Shown here in pieces: positions 1-7,958 of a stretch of DNA of 64,000 nucleotides. Each line of letters opens with the position of its first letter. The first letter of the stretch is position 1. A program made the translations under genes and the position numbers. Under the pieces are notes generated by a model. The model was not told where the DNA came from. It was given only the letters and a program-made list of their open reading frames with translations, and made no database searches. Source of the stretch: JANLYC01 sp963815445 (GTDB taxonomy: Bacteria > Actinomycetota > Actinomycetes > Propionibacteriales > Nocardioidaceae); the NCBI GenBank assembly GCA_963815445.1, contig CAWFGV010000004.1:62001-126000 (forward strand). The letters run 5' to 3'.

Positions 1-132
1 CCGATCGAACGCGATCCGCACGGTCCCCTGGTCGACCGCCCGGTGGTAGGTCACGTCGGTCAGGTCGTCGAATCCGTCGACGGGCCGCCAGGCGGAGGCG
101 TCGAAGAGCTCAGACACGTCCGGTCCAGTCAT
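1..132 (-). CDS. menB: 1,4-dihydroxy-2-naphthoyl-CoA synthase, N-terminal part (cut by window edge)
   Basis: Only the first 44 codons are present; the gene runs off the left edge. The start is ATG at 132. The visible peptide has the N-terminal pattern of actinobacterial MenB (WRPVDGFDDLTDVTYHRAV, then a GTVRIAFDR strand that begins the crotonase fold). MenB closes the second ring of menaquinone by an intramolecular Claisen condensation of o-succinylbenzoyl-CoA. The GNAT gene upstream ends 9 nt before this start on the same strand, so the two are probably co-transcribed. The catalytic residues lie outside the window. The identity rests on the N-terminal motif alone; another crotonase-family member is the main alternative. 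Confidence 0.72.
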   Translation of the reverse strand, partial: MTGPDVSELFDASAWRPVDGFDDLTDVTYHRAVDQGTVRIAFDR

Positions 133-141
133 GGCGTGACC

Positions 142-675
142 CTATCCAAGCGGCAAGGGTGGGAGCTCGAGACCCATCACCTGGACCTTCGGCGTGAGCT
201 CGCCCAGCTTGCGCCAGCCGTGTGACGCGTAGAGGCGGACCGCCGGCGTATCGGCGTTGTCCGTACTCAGGAGCGCGCGATGCGCGGGTACGCCGTCGAG
301 CAGGACATCGTGCAGCCGTCGGCCCAGGCCGTGGCGTCGGTGCTCGGGCGCCACCGCGAGCTCGACGAACTCGAAGTGACCGCCCAACCACTCGCTCGTC
401 ACCTCGGCGGGCAAGGTGTCGTTGACCCAGTCGGTCCAGAACTGGCCGGGCTGACCGATGTAACCCCAGGCGAAGCCGGAGAGCTCGTCGCCTTCCCACG
501 CGGCGGCGAGCCGGAACCCGTCACGGGTGCGGTGCCGGTCGAACAGGTCGGCCCGCCACTCCTCCAGATCCGGCCGGTCGCCGAACACGTCGTCATACAC
601 GGCAAACACCTCGGCGGCGTACTGCGCAGCCTGCGCACCGTCCAACAGCTCGATCGTGGTGGATCGCGACTCCAT
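142..675 (-). CDS. GNAT family N-acetyltransferase
   Basis: A 177-aa protein of the usual single-domain GNAT length. Residues 102-120 hold the acetyl-CoA-binding strand and loop, with VELAVAPEHRRHGLGRR supplying the R/Q-x-x-G-x-G/A signature (RRHGLG at 113-118). A C-terminal segment NADTPAVRLYASHGWRK is the typical GNAT motif B region. The acceptor substrate cannot be told from sequence. A -10-like TACGCT (688-683) stands 7 nt before the ATG, and no ribosome-binding site is visible, so a leaderless transcript is likely. It precedes menB by 9 nt. Confidence 0.85.
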   Translation of the reverse strand: MESRSTTIELLDGAQAAQYAAEVFAVYDDVFGDRPDLEEWRADLFDRHRTRDGFRLAAAWEGDELSGFAWGYIGQPGQFWTDWVNDTLPAEVTSEWLGGHFEFVELAVAPEHRRHGLGRRLHDVLLDGVPAHRALLSTDNADTPAVRLYASHGWRKLGELTPKVQVMGLELPPLPLG

Positions 676-721
676 GGCGACGAGCGTAGCCGCGCAGCGG
701 CCCCGCCGCGCCGCGTCGGGT

Positions 722-1375
722 TCAGACCGGATCAGGCGACTCGATCGAACCCGTCAACGCGGCGAGAAGTCCAAGGCGTGCCAGCTCGGAGTCGAGGATC
801 TCCGGACCACCGTGCCGACCGAAGGCGATCATCCGATCACCCGACCCGAGCGGCGCGATGGCCACCGTGGTGGCGGAGAAGCCGTCCCAGTCCGCAGGAA
901 TCTCCGGACGCGTCGCCTTCTCCACCGGAAACCACGCGACCGCGGCGGGCGGCAGCACCGGTGAGCCAGGCGATGCATGCACCGAAACGAGAAGGCCGTC
1001 CGTCGCGGTGGCCACCATCGCCCAGTCGCTGCGGAAGACGCCCGGCGCGAGCTCGGTCAGCCGGGCCGCGGCCCGTTCGGGATCTTCGGTGAGCAGCTCC
1101 ACCGCTTCGAGATCGAGGTGCAGGTTGCCGGCCGCGGCGTACCGCGACACCCACAGCACCCGTATGCCGTCCAGGCGTTGCACGGCCGAGACGACCATGT
1201 CGGGCATGACACCGTTGTCGAACTCGACGAACACGTCGTCGACAGCTGTGCCGTCGGAGCGCTGCTCGACGATCTCGATCGCGACGATGTTGGCGCCGGT
1301 CAGGCCGATGGCGGATGCGACGGCACCGAGCGAGCCCGGGACGTCCGGGAGCACGATCCGCAGGAGGTGACTCAT
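722..1375 (-). CDS. ACT-domain protein, amino-acid-binding
   Basis: A 217-aa protein. Residues 3-75 form an ACT domain (LLRIVLPDVPGSLGAVASAI, then a beta strand IVAIEIVEQR), the fold used by many enzymes for allosteric amino-acid binding. The remaining 140 residues show no catalytic motif I recognise. A stand-alone ACT protein of this size is common in actinobacteria and is presumed regulatory. It lies downstream of the NCS1 permease on the same strand but is separated from it by a 138-nt gap holding a strong inverted repeat, so it probably has its own promoter (CACGAT 6 nt before the ATG, plus GGAG). Confidence 0.75.
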   Translation of the reverse strand: MSHLLRIVLPDVPGSLGAVASAIGLTGANIVAIEIVEQRSDGTAVDDVFVEFDNGVMPDMVVSAVQRLDGIRVLWVSRYAAAGNLHLDLEAVELLTEDPERAAARLTELAPGVFRSDWAMVATATDGLLVSVHASPGSPVLPPAAVAWFPVEKATRPEIPADWDGFSATTVAIAPLGSGDRMIAFGRHGGPEILDSELARLGLLAALTGSIESPDPV

Positions 1376-1445
1376 GGCTCCATCGTGCCGACGGCGGATG
1401 TCGGATATGTTTCGGTCCGCATCGTGGGCGCCCGAACCCTGCCGC

Positions 1446-1503
1446 GAATTGCGGGAATCTGCAGGTCGACACGCCGGGCGACGCCTGCACTTTCCCGCAA
1501 TTC
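1446..1503. terminator. Long inverted repeat between permease and ACT gene
   Basis: Arms at 1446-1465 and 1484-1503 match at 18 of 20 positions (GAATTGCGGGAA in one arm against TTCCCGCAATTC in the other, then a CTGCAGG/CCTGCAC tip) around an 18-nt loop. It starts 11 nt beyond the stop codon of the NCS1 permease, where a terminator would sit, but there is no U-tract. The length and quality of the arms also fit a dispersed intergenic repeat. No second copy was found in this window. Confidence 0.6.
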
Positions 1504-1513
1504 CGGGGAGAGG

Positions 1514-3022
1514 TCAGGCGGCGGTCCGGCTCGGCTCGGCCTCCTGCCGACGCACGTGGGCGCGCCCCAGCACCAGGTAGAGGAGGAACGGGAGCACCAG
1601 CGCGAGGATGACGCCGAGGTTGGCGTAGGTCCACGGTCCGTTGAGCTTGGGACCCAGACCAAGCGGCTCGAGCAGGAACCCCTGCCAACCGAAGCCCTTC
1701 GCCTCGGGTGGATAACCGTCTGCCGCTGTGGACACGACCAGGCCCCATCCGAGCACCGTGCTCACGGCCATCAGGCCCACCGACACCAGGTTGACCGACC
1801 CGTAGCGGCCGCGCGGGTCCGCCAGGTCGACCGCGTCGTAGTCCTGCCGGCGCAGCAGCAGATCGGCGAGGTAGATGCCGCACCAGGCAGCGATCGGCAC
1901 CGCCAGCGTCACCAGGAACGCGAAGAACGGAGTCAGGAAGTCCCCGGCCACCCAGACGATGTAGATCGTGCCGATGATCATGATGACGCCGTCCAGCGCC
2001 GCGGCAGCCCAGCGTGGGAGCGGTACGCCGAGGGTGAGCAGCGTGAGGCCAGACGAGTAGATGTCGAGCAGCGCCCCCGACACGAGCCCGGCGACCGCCA
2101 CGATGGCGAACGGCAACAGGAACCAGTCCGGCAGGGCGGGCGTCAACGCGCCGATCGGGTCGGCAGCCAGCGCCGCCGAGAGGTCGGGATCCGAGCCGGC
2201 CAACAGGACTCCGTACGTGACGAGGATGACCAGCGGGAGGCTGCCACCGAACGTCGTCCACGAGACGATCCCCCGGCCCGACGCGGTCCTCGGCAGGTAA
2301 CGCGAGTAGTCCGCCGCCGAGTTGACCCAGCTGATGCCGAAGCCGGACACGACCACGACGAACGCGCCGAAGACGGCCTTGCCGTTGCCGGACGGGAGGT
2401 CACCCAGGGCCGACGACGAGATCTCGTCGACCGTCAACGCGATGTAGCCGACCGTGACGACGACCATGAGGATGGTCAGCCACTTCTGCAGCCGCATCAC
2501 GGTGTCGAAGCCGAGCACTCCCCCGGCCACGATGATCGCGGCGACGACCACGAACGCGAGGATCTTGGTGCCGTCACCGTCACTCCAGCCGAGGCGCCCG
2601 AAGACCGTCGCGGTGGCGAAGGTGGCCAGCGCGACCAGGGCGGTCTCGTACCCGACCAGGATCAGGTAGGAGACGAGGCTCGGCAGCGAGTTTCCGCGTA
2701 CCCCGAAAGCGGCCCGGGACAGCACCATGGTGGGAGCCGAGCCGCGCTTGCCGGCGAGCGAGACCAGCCCGACGAGGAGGAACGACAGGACCACGCCGAC
2801 GACGCCGGCGATGATGCCCTGCCACGCGCTCAGCCCGAAGCCGAGCACGAACGAACCGTACGAGACGCCGAACACCGAGATGTTGGCTGCGCACCACGGC
2901 CAGAACAGGTCGCGCGGATGCCCCTTGCGCTCGCTCTCCTGGATCACGTTGATGCCGTTGCGCTCGATCGCGAACGTCGACGCCGCGGACGAGGGAGCCG
3001 CTGTCGGTGCTGAGCTGTCCAT
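1514..3022 (-). CDS. NCS1-family nucleobase permease (cytosine/purine/uracil/thiamine/allantoin type)
   Basis: A 502-aa polytopic membrane protein with about twelve hydrophobic helices. The early region has the NCS1 pattern of two helices around WPWCAANISVFGVSYGSF, and a helix with SWVNSAADYSRYLPR, typical of this sodium- or proton-coupled nucleobase family. The purine nucleoside phosphorylase gene immediately upstream supports a role in purine or purine-nucleoside-derived base uptake. ATG at 3022 was chosen; a GTG two codons earlier (3028) would overlap the upstream stop as GTGA and is equally possible. The precise substrate is not evident. Confidence 0.85.
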   Translation of the reverse strand: MDSSAPTAAPSSAASTFAIERNGINVIQESERKGHPRDLFWPWCAANISVFGVSYGSFVLGFGLSAWQGIIAGVVGVVLSFLLVGLVSLAGKRGSAPTMVLSRAAFGVRGNSLPSLVSYLILVGYETALVALATFATATVFGRLGWSDGDGTKILAFVVVAAIIVAGGVLGFDTVMRLQKWLTILMVVVTVGYIALTVDEISSSALGDLPSGNGKAVFGAFVVVVSGFGISWVNSAADYSRYLPRTASGRGIVSWTTFGGSLPLVILVTYGVLLAGSDPDLSAALAADPIGALTPALPDWFLLPFAIVAVAGLVSGALLDIYSSGLTLLTLGVPLPRWAAAALDGVIMIIGTIYIVWVAGDFLTPFFAFLVTLAVPIAAWCGIYLADLLLRRQDYDAVDLADPRGRYGSVNLVSVGLMAVSTVLGWGLVVSTAADGYPPEAKGFGWQGFLLEPLGLGPKLNGPWTYANLGVILALVLPFLLYLVLGRAHVRRQEAEPSRTAA

Positions 3023-3024
3023 GT

Positions 3025-3852
3025 TCACGGGCTGCCTCCGGCCTGCTCGATGATCCTTACCAGGGTGGAACCTAGTCCTGCCGCGGCCCGCGCGGCCACC
3101 TCGACCACGGCGCTGGGGTCGATCCCCGCGTCGAGTCCCTCGGTGACCGTGACCATCGACAGGGCCAGGACCTCGATACCGAACTCGCGGGCGGCGATGA
3201 CCTCGAGGACCGTCGACATGCCGACCGCGTCTGCGCCGAGGTGCTTGAGCAGCCGGCCCTCCGCGCGTGTCTCGTAGTGCGGGCCGGGAAGCATCGCGTA
3301 CACGCCGTCGACGAACCGCAGGTCGATTGCCTGCGCGATCCCACGCAAGCGAAGTGAGTAGGCGTCCGAGAGGTCGACGAAGCGCGGTCCGACCAGGGGT
3401 GAGGTAGCGGTCAGGTTGAGATGGTCGCGGACGAGCATGCAGGTGCCGGGCTCCCAGTCCGCACGGAACGCGCCGTTGGCGTTCGTAAAGACGGCGGTGC
3501 GACAACCGAGCGCGGCCGCGGTTCGGGTGCCGTGCACGACGGGAGCAACACCCAACCCCTCATAGAGATGGGTGCGGCCGGTGAGAACGAGCACCCGTCG
3601 ACCTCGTACGTCGTACGACGCGATCTCGGTGCCGTGCCCTTCGGCCGTGGGCGTTGCGAACCCCGGGACCTCGCTCATCGGTATGACGTTCGACGGGCTG
3701 CCAAAGGCCGCAGCGGCACGGACCCAGCCGGAGCCGAGGACGAGCAGCAGGTCGTGGTCGCGGAAGCCCTTGCTCCGCAGGTGGTCGGCAGCCTGAGCGG
3801 CGACGGCGTACGGGTCGTCGGGCCGTGTCTGTGAGCCAGCCTCGAACCCCAT
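3025..3852 (-). CDS. punA: Purine-nucleoside phosphorylase
   Basis: A 275-aa trimeric-type (PNP/MTAP class) phosphorylase that cleaves purine (deoxy)nucleosides with phosphate in salvage. Phosphate-binding GSG is at 40-42, the conserved GPHYETRAE at 190-198 and VGMSTVLEV at 210-218 (purine/ribose site). The length is normal for the family. The gene overlaps or abuts the downstream NCS1 permease, giving a nucleoside-cleavage plus base-uptake operon. TAGGCT (3865-3860) lies 7 nt before the ATG and no ribosome-binding site is seen, so the message is probably leaderless. Confidence 0.9.
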   Translation of the reverse strand: MGFEAGSQTRPDDPYAVAAQAADHLRSKGFRDHDLLLVLGSGWVRAAAAFGSPSNVIPMSEVPGFATPTAEGHGTEIASYDVRGRRVLVLTGRTHLYEGLGVAPVVHGTRTAAALGCRTAVFTNANGAFRADWEPGTCMLVRDHLNLTATSPLVGPRFVDLSDAYSLRLRGIAQAIDLRFVDGVYAMLPGPHYETRAEGRLLKHLGADAVGMSTVLEVIAAREFGIEVLALSMVTVTEGLDAGIDPSAVVEVAARAAAGLGSTLVRIIEQAGGSP

Positions 3853-3859
3853 GCCGCAC

Positions 3860-3865
3860 AGCCTA
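3860..3865 (-). promoter_or_regulatory. -10 box TAGGCT of punA (leaderless)
   Basis: TAGGCT on the minus strand, 7 nt before the punA ATG. It belongs to a pattern repeated at many genes in this window; transcription would begin at or within a base of the start codon. Confidence 0.6.
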
Positions 3866-3901
3866 GAGCGACGTAGTGACCGACGTCGGCCAGTCGTCGT
3901 C

Positions 3902-3937
3902 TTGCGAGACCGCTATCAATCGACTATCGTCGATGAT
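3902..3937 (+). promoter_or_regulatory. arsR promoter with overlapping ArsR-type operator
   Basis: A -35 TTGCGA (3902-3907) and -10 TATCGT (3925-3930) are spaced by exactly 17 nt. An inverted repeat, ATCAATCGAC (3915-3924) against GTCGATGAT (3929-3937), covers the spacer end and the -10 box, as expected for autorepression by ArsR. The start codon is 9 nt after the -10 box. Confidence 0.7.
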
Positions 3938-3939
3938 CG

Positions 3940-4275
3940 ATGAAAACCTCGATCAGACCACTGGACCGCGAGACCGCGGTGGAGTACGCGAGCTGGTTCA
4001 AGGCCCTGGCCGACGCCACCAGGATCCAGCTCGTGACTCTTCTCGCCCGCAGCCGGGAGGCCATGTCCGTCGGCGAGATCGTGGTCTCGTCCGGCGTAGG
4101 CCAGTCCACCGTGTCCCATCATCTGAAGATCTTGTCCGACGTCGGATTCGTCCTCGTGGAACGTCGAGGAACCGCGAGCCTGTACCGGATCAACGACGCC
4201 TGCGTCAGCTGCTTCCCGTCGGCCGCCGACGTCGTGATGGGCAGCCCCCTGCCGGCCCTCCCCCAACCATCCTGA
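3940..4275 (+). CDS. arsR: ArsR/SmtB family metalloregulator
   Basis: A 111-aa winged-helix repressor. Residues 12-60 form the dimer and helix-turn-helix region (FKALADATRIQLVTLL, then VGQSTVSHHLKIL as recognition helix), followed by the wing VLVERRGTASLYRI. A C-terminal ACVSCFP pair of cysteines is the likely As(III) site; the helix-3 CxC of classical ArsR is absent, so sensing uses a different site. It is followed after 9 nt by arsM, and an inverted repeat over its own promoter points to autoregulation released by arsenite. An alternative metal ligand cannot be excluded. Confidence 0.88.
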   Translation: MKTSIRPLDRETAVEYASWFKALADATRIQLVTLLARSREAMSVGEIVVSSGVGQSTVSHHLKILSDVGFVLVERRGTASLYRINDACVSCFPSAADVVMGSPLPALPQPS

Positions 4276-4284
4276 GGACACCAC

Positions 4285-5007
4285 ATGGACTCCGACCAGA
4301 TCATCGACCACTACTCAGACCTCGCCCGCAAGGCCCTGTCCGGGACCACCATCACCGACTGCGCGGCTGACGCCTTCGATGCCGGCGACTTCGGTGCCGC
4401 CGGCTACAGCGCGCTCGACGAGCTGCCACCCGGCGCCGTCAACGCCAGCCTGGGCTGCGGCAATCCCCTCGCGGTTGCGGCGCTGCGTCCGGGCGAGACC
4501 GTGCTCGACCTGGGATCGGGCGGCGGCATCGACGTCCTGCTGTCGGCAGCGCGCGTCGGTCCCGAGGGATTCGTGTACGGCCTCGACGCCAGCACGGACA
4601 TGATCCGGCTGTCCCGGCAGCACGCCCAGCAGGCCGGGGTCGCCAACGTGGAGCTCGTGCTCGGCCGGATCGAGGCGATCCCGCTCGGCGACGAGGCGGT
4701 CGACGTCGTGATCTCCAACTGCGTCATCAACTTGTCGAGCGACCGACGCGCCGTGCTCGCCGAGACCTTCCGCGTCCTGCGTCCGGCCGGGCGGCTCGGC
4801 ATCAGCGACGTCGTGAGCGATGGCACGGTGCTGCCGGAGGACCGGGCCGCGACGGAGCAACGGGTCGGCTGCACGGCCGGCTGTCCCACGATGAGCGAGT
4901 ACCGCGACCTGCTCGAGGCCGCCGGCTTCAGCGCGATCACGCTCACCACCACGGCCGACCACGGAGACGGCATCCACTCCGCGATCATCCAGGCGACCAA
5001 GGGGTGA
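4285..5007 (+). CDS. arsM: Arsenite S-adenosylmethionine methyltransferase
   Basis: A 240-aa class I methyltransferase that methylates As(III). The SAM-binding motif LDLGSGGGID is at 75-83. Conserved cysteines of the ArsM family are visible: C58 in SLGCGNP, C146 in NCVINLS, and C196 in VGCTAGC (with C200). Together these form the arsenite site. It follows arsR by 9 nt in one operon. No arsenite pump or arsenate reductase gene is nearby, so this locus would detoxify by methylation only. The length is slightly short compared with ArsM proteins carrying a C-terminal extension. Confidence 0.9.
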   Translation: MDSDQIIDHYSDLARKALSGTTITDCAADAFDAGDFGAAGYSALDELPPGAVNASLGCGNPLAVAALRPGETVLDLGSGGGIDVLLSAARVGPEGFVYGLDASTDMIRLSRQHAQQAGVANVELVLGRIEAIPLGDEAVDVVISNCVINLSSDRRAVLAETFRVLRPAGRLGISDVVSDGTVLPEDRAATEQRVGCTAGCPTMSEYRDLLEAAGFSAITLTTTADHGDGIHSAIIQATKG

Positions 5008-5061
5008 CGGCTGGAATTGGCCGGCATATCATCCCAAATGCCGTTCCCAGGGTGGCGGCGT

Positions 5062-5067
5062 TAGGCT
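5062..5067 (+). promoter_or_regulatory. -10 box TAGGCT of the C45-family gene (leaderless)
   Basis: TAGGCT with exactly 6 nt to the ATG at 5074 and no ribosome-binding site. Confidence 0.6.
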
Positions 5068-5073
5068 CGGCGT

Positions 5074-6162
5074 ATGACGTTTCCGCTCATCCGTGCCACC
5101 GGTGACCCGACCGAGATCGGAACCTCGTACGGGCGCCAGGCCGCCGGACTGATCCGTGGCAACCTCGAGGACTACCGTCACAAGTTCGCCGCCGTCGGAC
5201 TCGACGCCGCCACGGTGACCCAGCTCGGCGAGCAGTTCGCCGAGAGCACCCGTGCCTACACGCCCCGGATCGCCGCCACGCTCGACGCCGTCGCTGACGC
5301 AGCCGAGGTCGCGACCGGGGACATCTACGCGCTCAACGCACGAACCGAGCTGATGTTGCCGGACGGACTCCGCATCACCGAGTGCACAGCAGTCGGTGTC
5401 CTGCCCGAGCACACGGCGACCGGCAACACCTTGATCGCGCAGAACTGGGACTGGCACCCGTCCCAACAGCCCTACACGGTCATCCTCGCCACCCGCGACG
5501 AACGCGGCCACGAGATCGTCACCCTGGCCGAAGCCGGCATGCTGGCCAAGACCGGGCTCAACAGCGCCGGCGTCGGGGTCTGCGTCAACCTGCTGCACTG
5601 CGACCGGGACGGCGCCCCGGGCGGGGTGCCGTACCACGTCCTCATCCGGCGGGTCCTGGACGAGCCGGACGGCCTGGCAGCGTCCCTGCGGGTCACCGCA
5701 CTCCCCCGCAGCGCCTCGATCAACCTGCTCCTCGGCGCGGCCGGCGGAACCGCGCTCGACCTGGAGCTGGCACCCGGCGCCGTGGGCCGGATCCTCGCTG
5801 AGGACGGCATCGTCACCCACGCCAACCACTTCGTGTCCGCCATCCCGGTCGTCGACGCGATCTACGAGACGGGTGGCTCGTCACTGTTCCGCGACCATCG
5901 TGTCCGCCAGCTGCTCGCAGCTCGCGCGGCCGACCGCAAGGTGCTCGTCGACGACGTCATCGCCGCGCTCCAGGATCACCTCGGATATCCCTATGCGATC
6001 TGCCGGCACGTCAACGACACCGATCCCGACGACCTCAAGTCGATCTCGGCCGCCTCCGTGGTGATGGACCTCGACGAGCGAGAACTGCTCATCTCCTCCG
6101 GCCCGCCCTGCGAGTCGCCCTACCGACGGATCAGTCTCAGCACCGTCTTCGACGAGGACTGA
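5074..6162 (+). CDS. C45-family autoproteolytic acyltransferase/hydrolase (Ntn fold)
   Basis: A 362-aa protein of the acyl-CoA:6-aminopenicillanate acyltransferase / C45 peptidase family. The expected catalytic nucleophile is C104 in ITECTAVGV, the point where family members self-cleave into two chains. IAQNWDWHP after it matches the oxyanion-region signature. Family members hydrolyse or transfer acyl groups on small amides; the physiological substrate here is unknown. It stands alone between arsM and a convergent sugar kinase whose stop is only 18 nt away. Transcription is probably leaderless. Confidence 0.8.
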   Translation: MTFPLIRATGDPTEIGTSYGRQAAGLIRGNLEDYRHKFAAVGLDAATVTQLGEQFAESTRAYTPRIAATLDAVADAAEVATGDIYALNARTELMLPDGLRITECTAVGVLPEHTATGNTLIAQNWDWHPSQQPYTVILATRDERGHEIVTLAEAGMLAKTGLNSAGVGVCVNLLHCDRDGAPGGVPYHVLIRRVLDEPDGLAASLRVTALPRSASINLLLGAAGGTALDLELAPGAVGRILAEDGIVTHANHFVSAIPVVDAIYETGGSSLFRDHRVRQLLAARAADRKVLVDDVIAALQDHLGYPYAICRHVNDTDPDDLKSISAASVVMDLDERELLISSGPPCESPYRRISLSTVFDED

Positions 6163-6180
6163 CCGCGCACGTCCCACCCG

Positions 6181-7125
6181 TCAGCTGCGAGCCACCCTGG
6201 CGGCATACTCCGCCCGAGTCGGCGGATCGGCACCCGGCCGCTCACAGGTCATGGCCGAGGTGAGCACAGCGCGATCGAGTACGCCGCTCAGCGCGTCCCG
6301 CGGCAGCGCGGCCACGGCCTCGGGCTCGACGGCGCCGGCGTCGACCAGCCCCGACAGCAGCCCGGACTCGAACGAGTCGCCCGCCCCGATCGTGTCGGCC
6401 ACGTCGACCCTGAGACTTGGCCGTTCGAGCACGGAACCTGCTCGTGTGACGGCCAGACAACCGTCCGCGCCCCGCGTCACGACCACCAACCGCGGGCCGT
6501 GCGCCGCCCACTGCCGGGCCACGTCGAGCAGGTCGGCGCCGGGGTAGAGCCAGCCCAGGTCCTCGTCGCTGGCCTTCACCACGTGGGAGGCGGTCACGAA
6601 TCGCTCCATCCGCCGTACGGCCTCAGCCTGCGGTCCGGCCAGCGCAGGCCGCACGTTCGGGTCGAAGCTGAGCAGGCAGCCTCCGGCACCGTGCAACCGC
6701 TCCAACCGGTCGAGCACAACGTCGGCGCCCGGACTCAGCGCAGTCGCCAACGAGCCTGTGTGGAAGACGTGGGTACCAGCTGGGACGTGCTGCAGCTCGT
6801 CCGGTGTCCAACCCCAGTCCGCGGTACCCCTCACATAGAAGTCATAGGACGCCCGACCGACCTCGTCGAGTGAGGCGAAGGCGAGGGTCGTCTGGTCAGG
6901 GGTCTCGACGCAGCCGCTCAGGTCGACGTCGTTGGCCCTGGCGTGGTCGCGCACGATCGCGCCGAGGGCACCGGTGGACAGACGCGCCATCAGCACCGTC
7001 GGATGCCCCAGCCTCCGCAGCCCGACCGCGATGTTGAACGGACCGCCGCCGGGCCGCGCGACATACGTCGTGCCGGGCTCGGGTTGCACCATGTCGAGCA
7101 AGGCCTCACCCAGCACCGCGAACAT
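6181..7125 (-). CDS. PfkB-family carbohydrate kinase (fructokinase-like)
   Basis: A 314-aa ribokinase-fold kinase. The N-terminal GEALLDMVQPEPG and PGGGPFNIAVGLRRLG form the substrate lid and sugar-binding region; the C-terminal DTIGAGDSF (244-252) carries the anion hole and catalytic base D250. This pattern is closest to bacterial fructokinases, but PfkB specificity is hard to predict. The ATG at 7125 is preceded by a good AGGAGGTC ribosome-binding site, unlike most neighbours. It is divergent from the acyltransferase gene. Confidence 0.85.
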   Translation of the reverse strand: MFAVLGEALLDMVQPEPGTTYVARPGGGPFNIAVGLRRLGHPTVLMARLSTGALGAIVRDHARANDVDLSGCVETPDQTTLAFASLDEVGRASYDFYVRGTADWGWTPDELQHVPAGTHVFHTGSLATALSPGADVVLDRLERLHGAGGCLLSFDPNVRPALAGPQAEAVRRMERFVTASHVVKASDEDLGWLYPGADLLDVARQWAAHGPRLVVVTRGADGCLAVTRAGSVLERPSLRVDVADTIGAGDSFESGLLSGLVDAGAVEPEAVAALPRDALSGVLDRAVLTSAMTCERPGADPPTRAEYAARVARS

Positions 7126-7159
7126 CGATGACCTCCTGTGGCTCCCCCGCCAGTTAGGT

Positions 7160-7165
7160 TACGGT
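7160..7165 (+). promoter_or_regulatory. -10 box TACGGT deciding the plsC start
   Basis: TACGGT lies 7 nt before GTG 7173, the spacing found at other leaderless genes here. The earlier GTG 7164 overlaps the box itself, so it would not be in the transcript. Confidence 0.5.
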
Positions 7166-7172
7166 GAGCCGC

Positions 7173-7943
7173 GTGCGAGACATCACGTACCCGCCGGTCA
7201 TCCTGACGGCGAAAGCGGCCTTCAAGGCCCTAGGGCTGACGTTCCAGATCACCGGAAGCGAGCACATCCCGACAGCGGGCGCTGCTGTGCTCGCGTTCAA
7301 CCACGTCAGCTACGTCGACTTCATCTTCGGCGGCTTCGCGGCTCAGCCGTCGAAACGCTTCGTGCGGTTCATGGCCAAGCGCGAGCTGTTCGACCACCGT
7401 CTCACCGGCCCGCTCATGCGGTCGCTGCACCACATCGAGGTCGACCGCGCAGACGGGATCCAGTCCTACGAGGTCGGCCTGCAGTACCTGGCCGACGGTG
7501 AGATCGTCGGCATCTTCCCCGAGGCCACCATCAGCCGGAGCTTCCAGCTCAAGGAGTTCAAGACCGGCGCGGTGCGCATGGCTTCCGCGGCGGACGTGCC
7601 GATCATCCCGGTGGTGCTCTGGGGCACGCAGCGGATCTACACGAAGGATCACCCGCGTGACTTCTCCCGTGGCAAGACCATCGCCCTGACTGTCGGTGAG
7701 CCGATCGACGTGTCCGGCAAGAACGCGGCGGCCGAGACGCAGTTCCTACGAACCCAGATGTCCGGGCTTCTCGAACAGACCATCAAGGCGTACCCCGACC
7801 ACGAGGAGGGTGCCTGGTGGATGCCGCGCTCGTACGGCGGGACGGCGCCTACGCTCGATGAGGCCGAGAAGCTGGATGCGGATGAGAAACGGCTGCGGGC
7901 GGAGAAGCGTCGCGCCGAGCGGCAGGCCAAGAAGAAGAGCTGA
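7173..7943 (+). CDS. plsC: 1-acyl-sn-glycerol-3-phosphate acyltransferase (PlsC-like)
   Basis: A 256-aa LPLAT-fold acyltransferase that adds an acyl chain to lysophosphatidate or a related lysolipid at the membrane. The catalytic H-x4-D is in NHVSYVD (43-49), and GIFPEATIS (about 109) is the glycerophosphate-binding block III. The C-terminal 40 residues are lysine/arginine rich (EKRLRAEKRRAERQAKK), probably a coiled or basic tail. GTG 7173 is preferred over GTG 7164 because of the -10 spacing. It is a single-gene unit facing thrE. Several PlsC paralogues are usual in actinobacteria, so the acceptor lipid is uncertain. Confidence 0.85.
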   Translation: MRDITYPPVILTAKAAFKALGLTFQITGSEHIPTAGAAVLAFNHVSYVDFIFGGFAAQPSKRFVRFMAKRELFDHRLTGPLMRSLHHIEVDRADGIQSYEVGLQYLADGEIVGIFPEATISRSFQLKEFKTGAVRMASAADVPIIPVVLWGTQRIYTKDHPRDFSRGKTIALTVGEPIDVSGKNAAAETQFLRTQMSGLLEQTIKAYPDHEEGAWWMPRSYGGTAPTLDEAEKLDADEKRLRAEKRRAERQAKKKS

Positions 7944-7958
7944 CCGCTCCCGAACCCC

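Noticed and set aside
977..3013. Very long plus-strand open frame (over 670 codons) opposite the ACT and permease genes
   Set aside because: It is antisense to two well-supported genes, rich in Arg, Gly and His as expected of a high-GC shadow frame, and has no recognisable domain.
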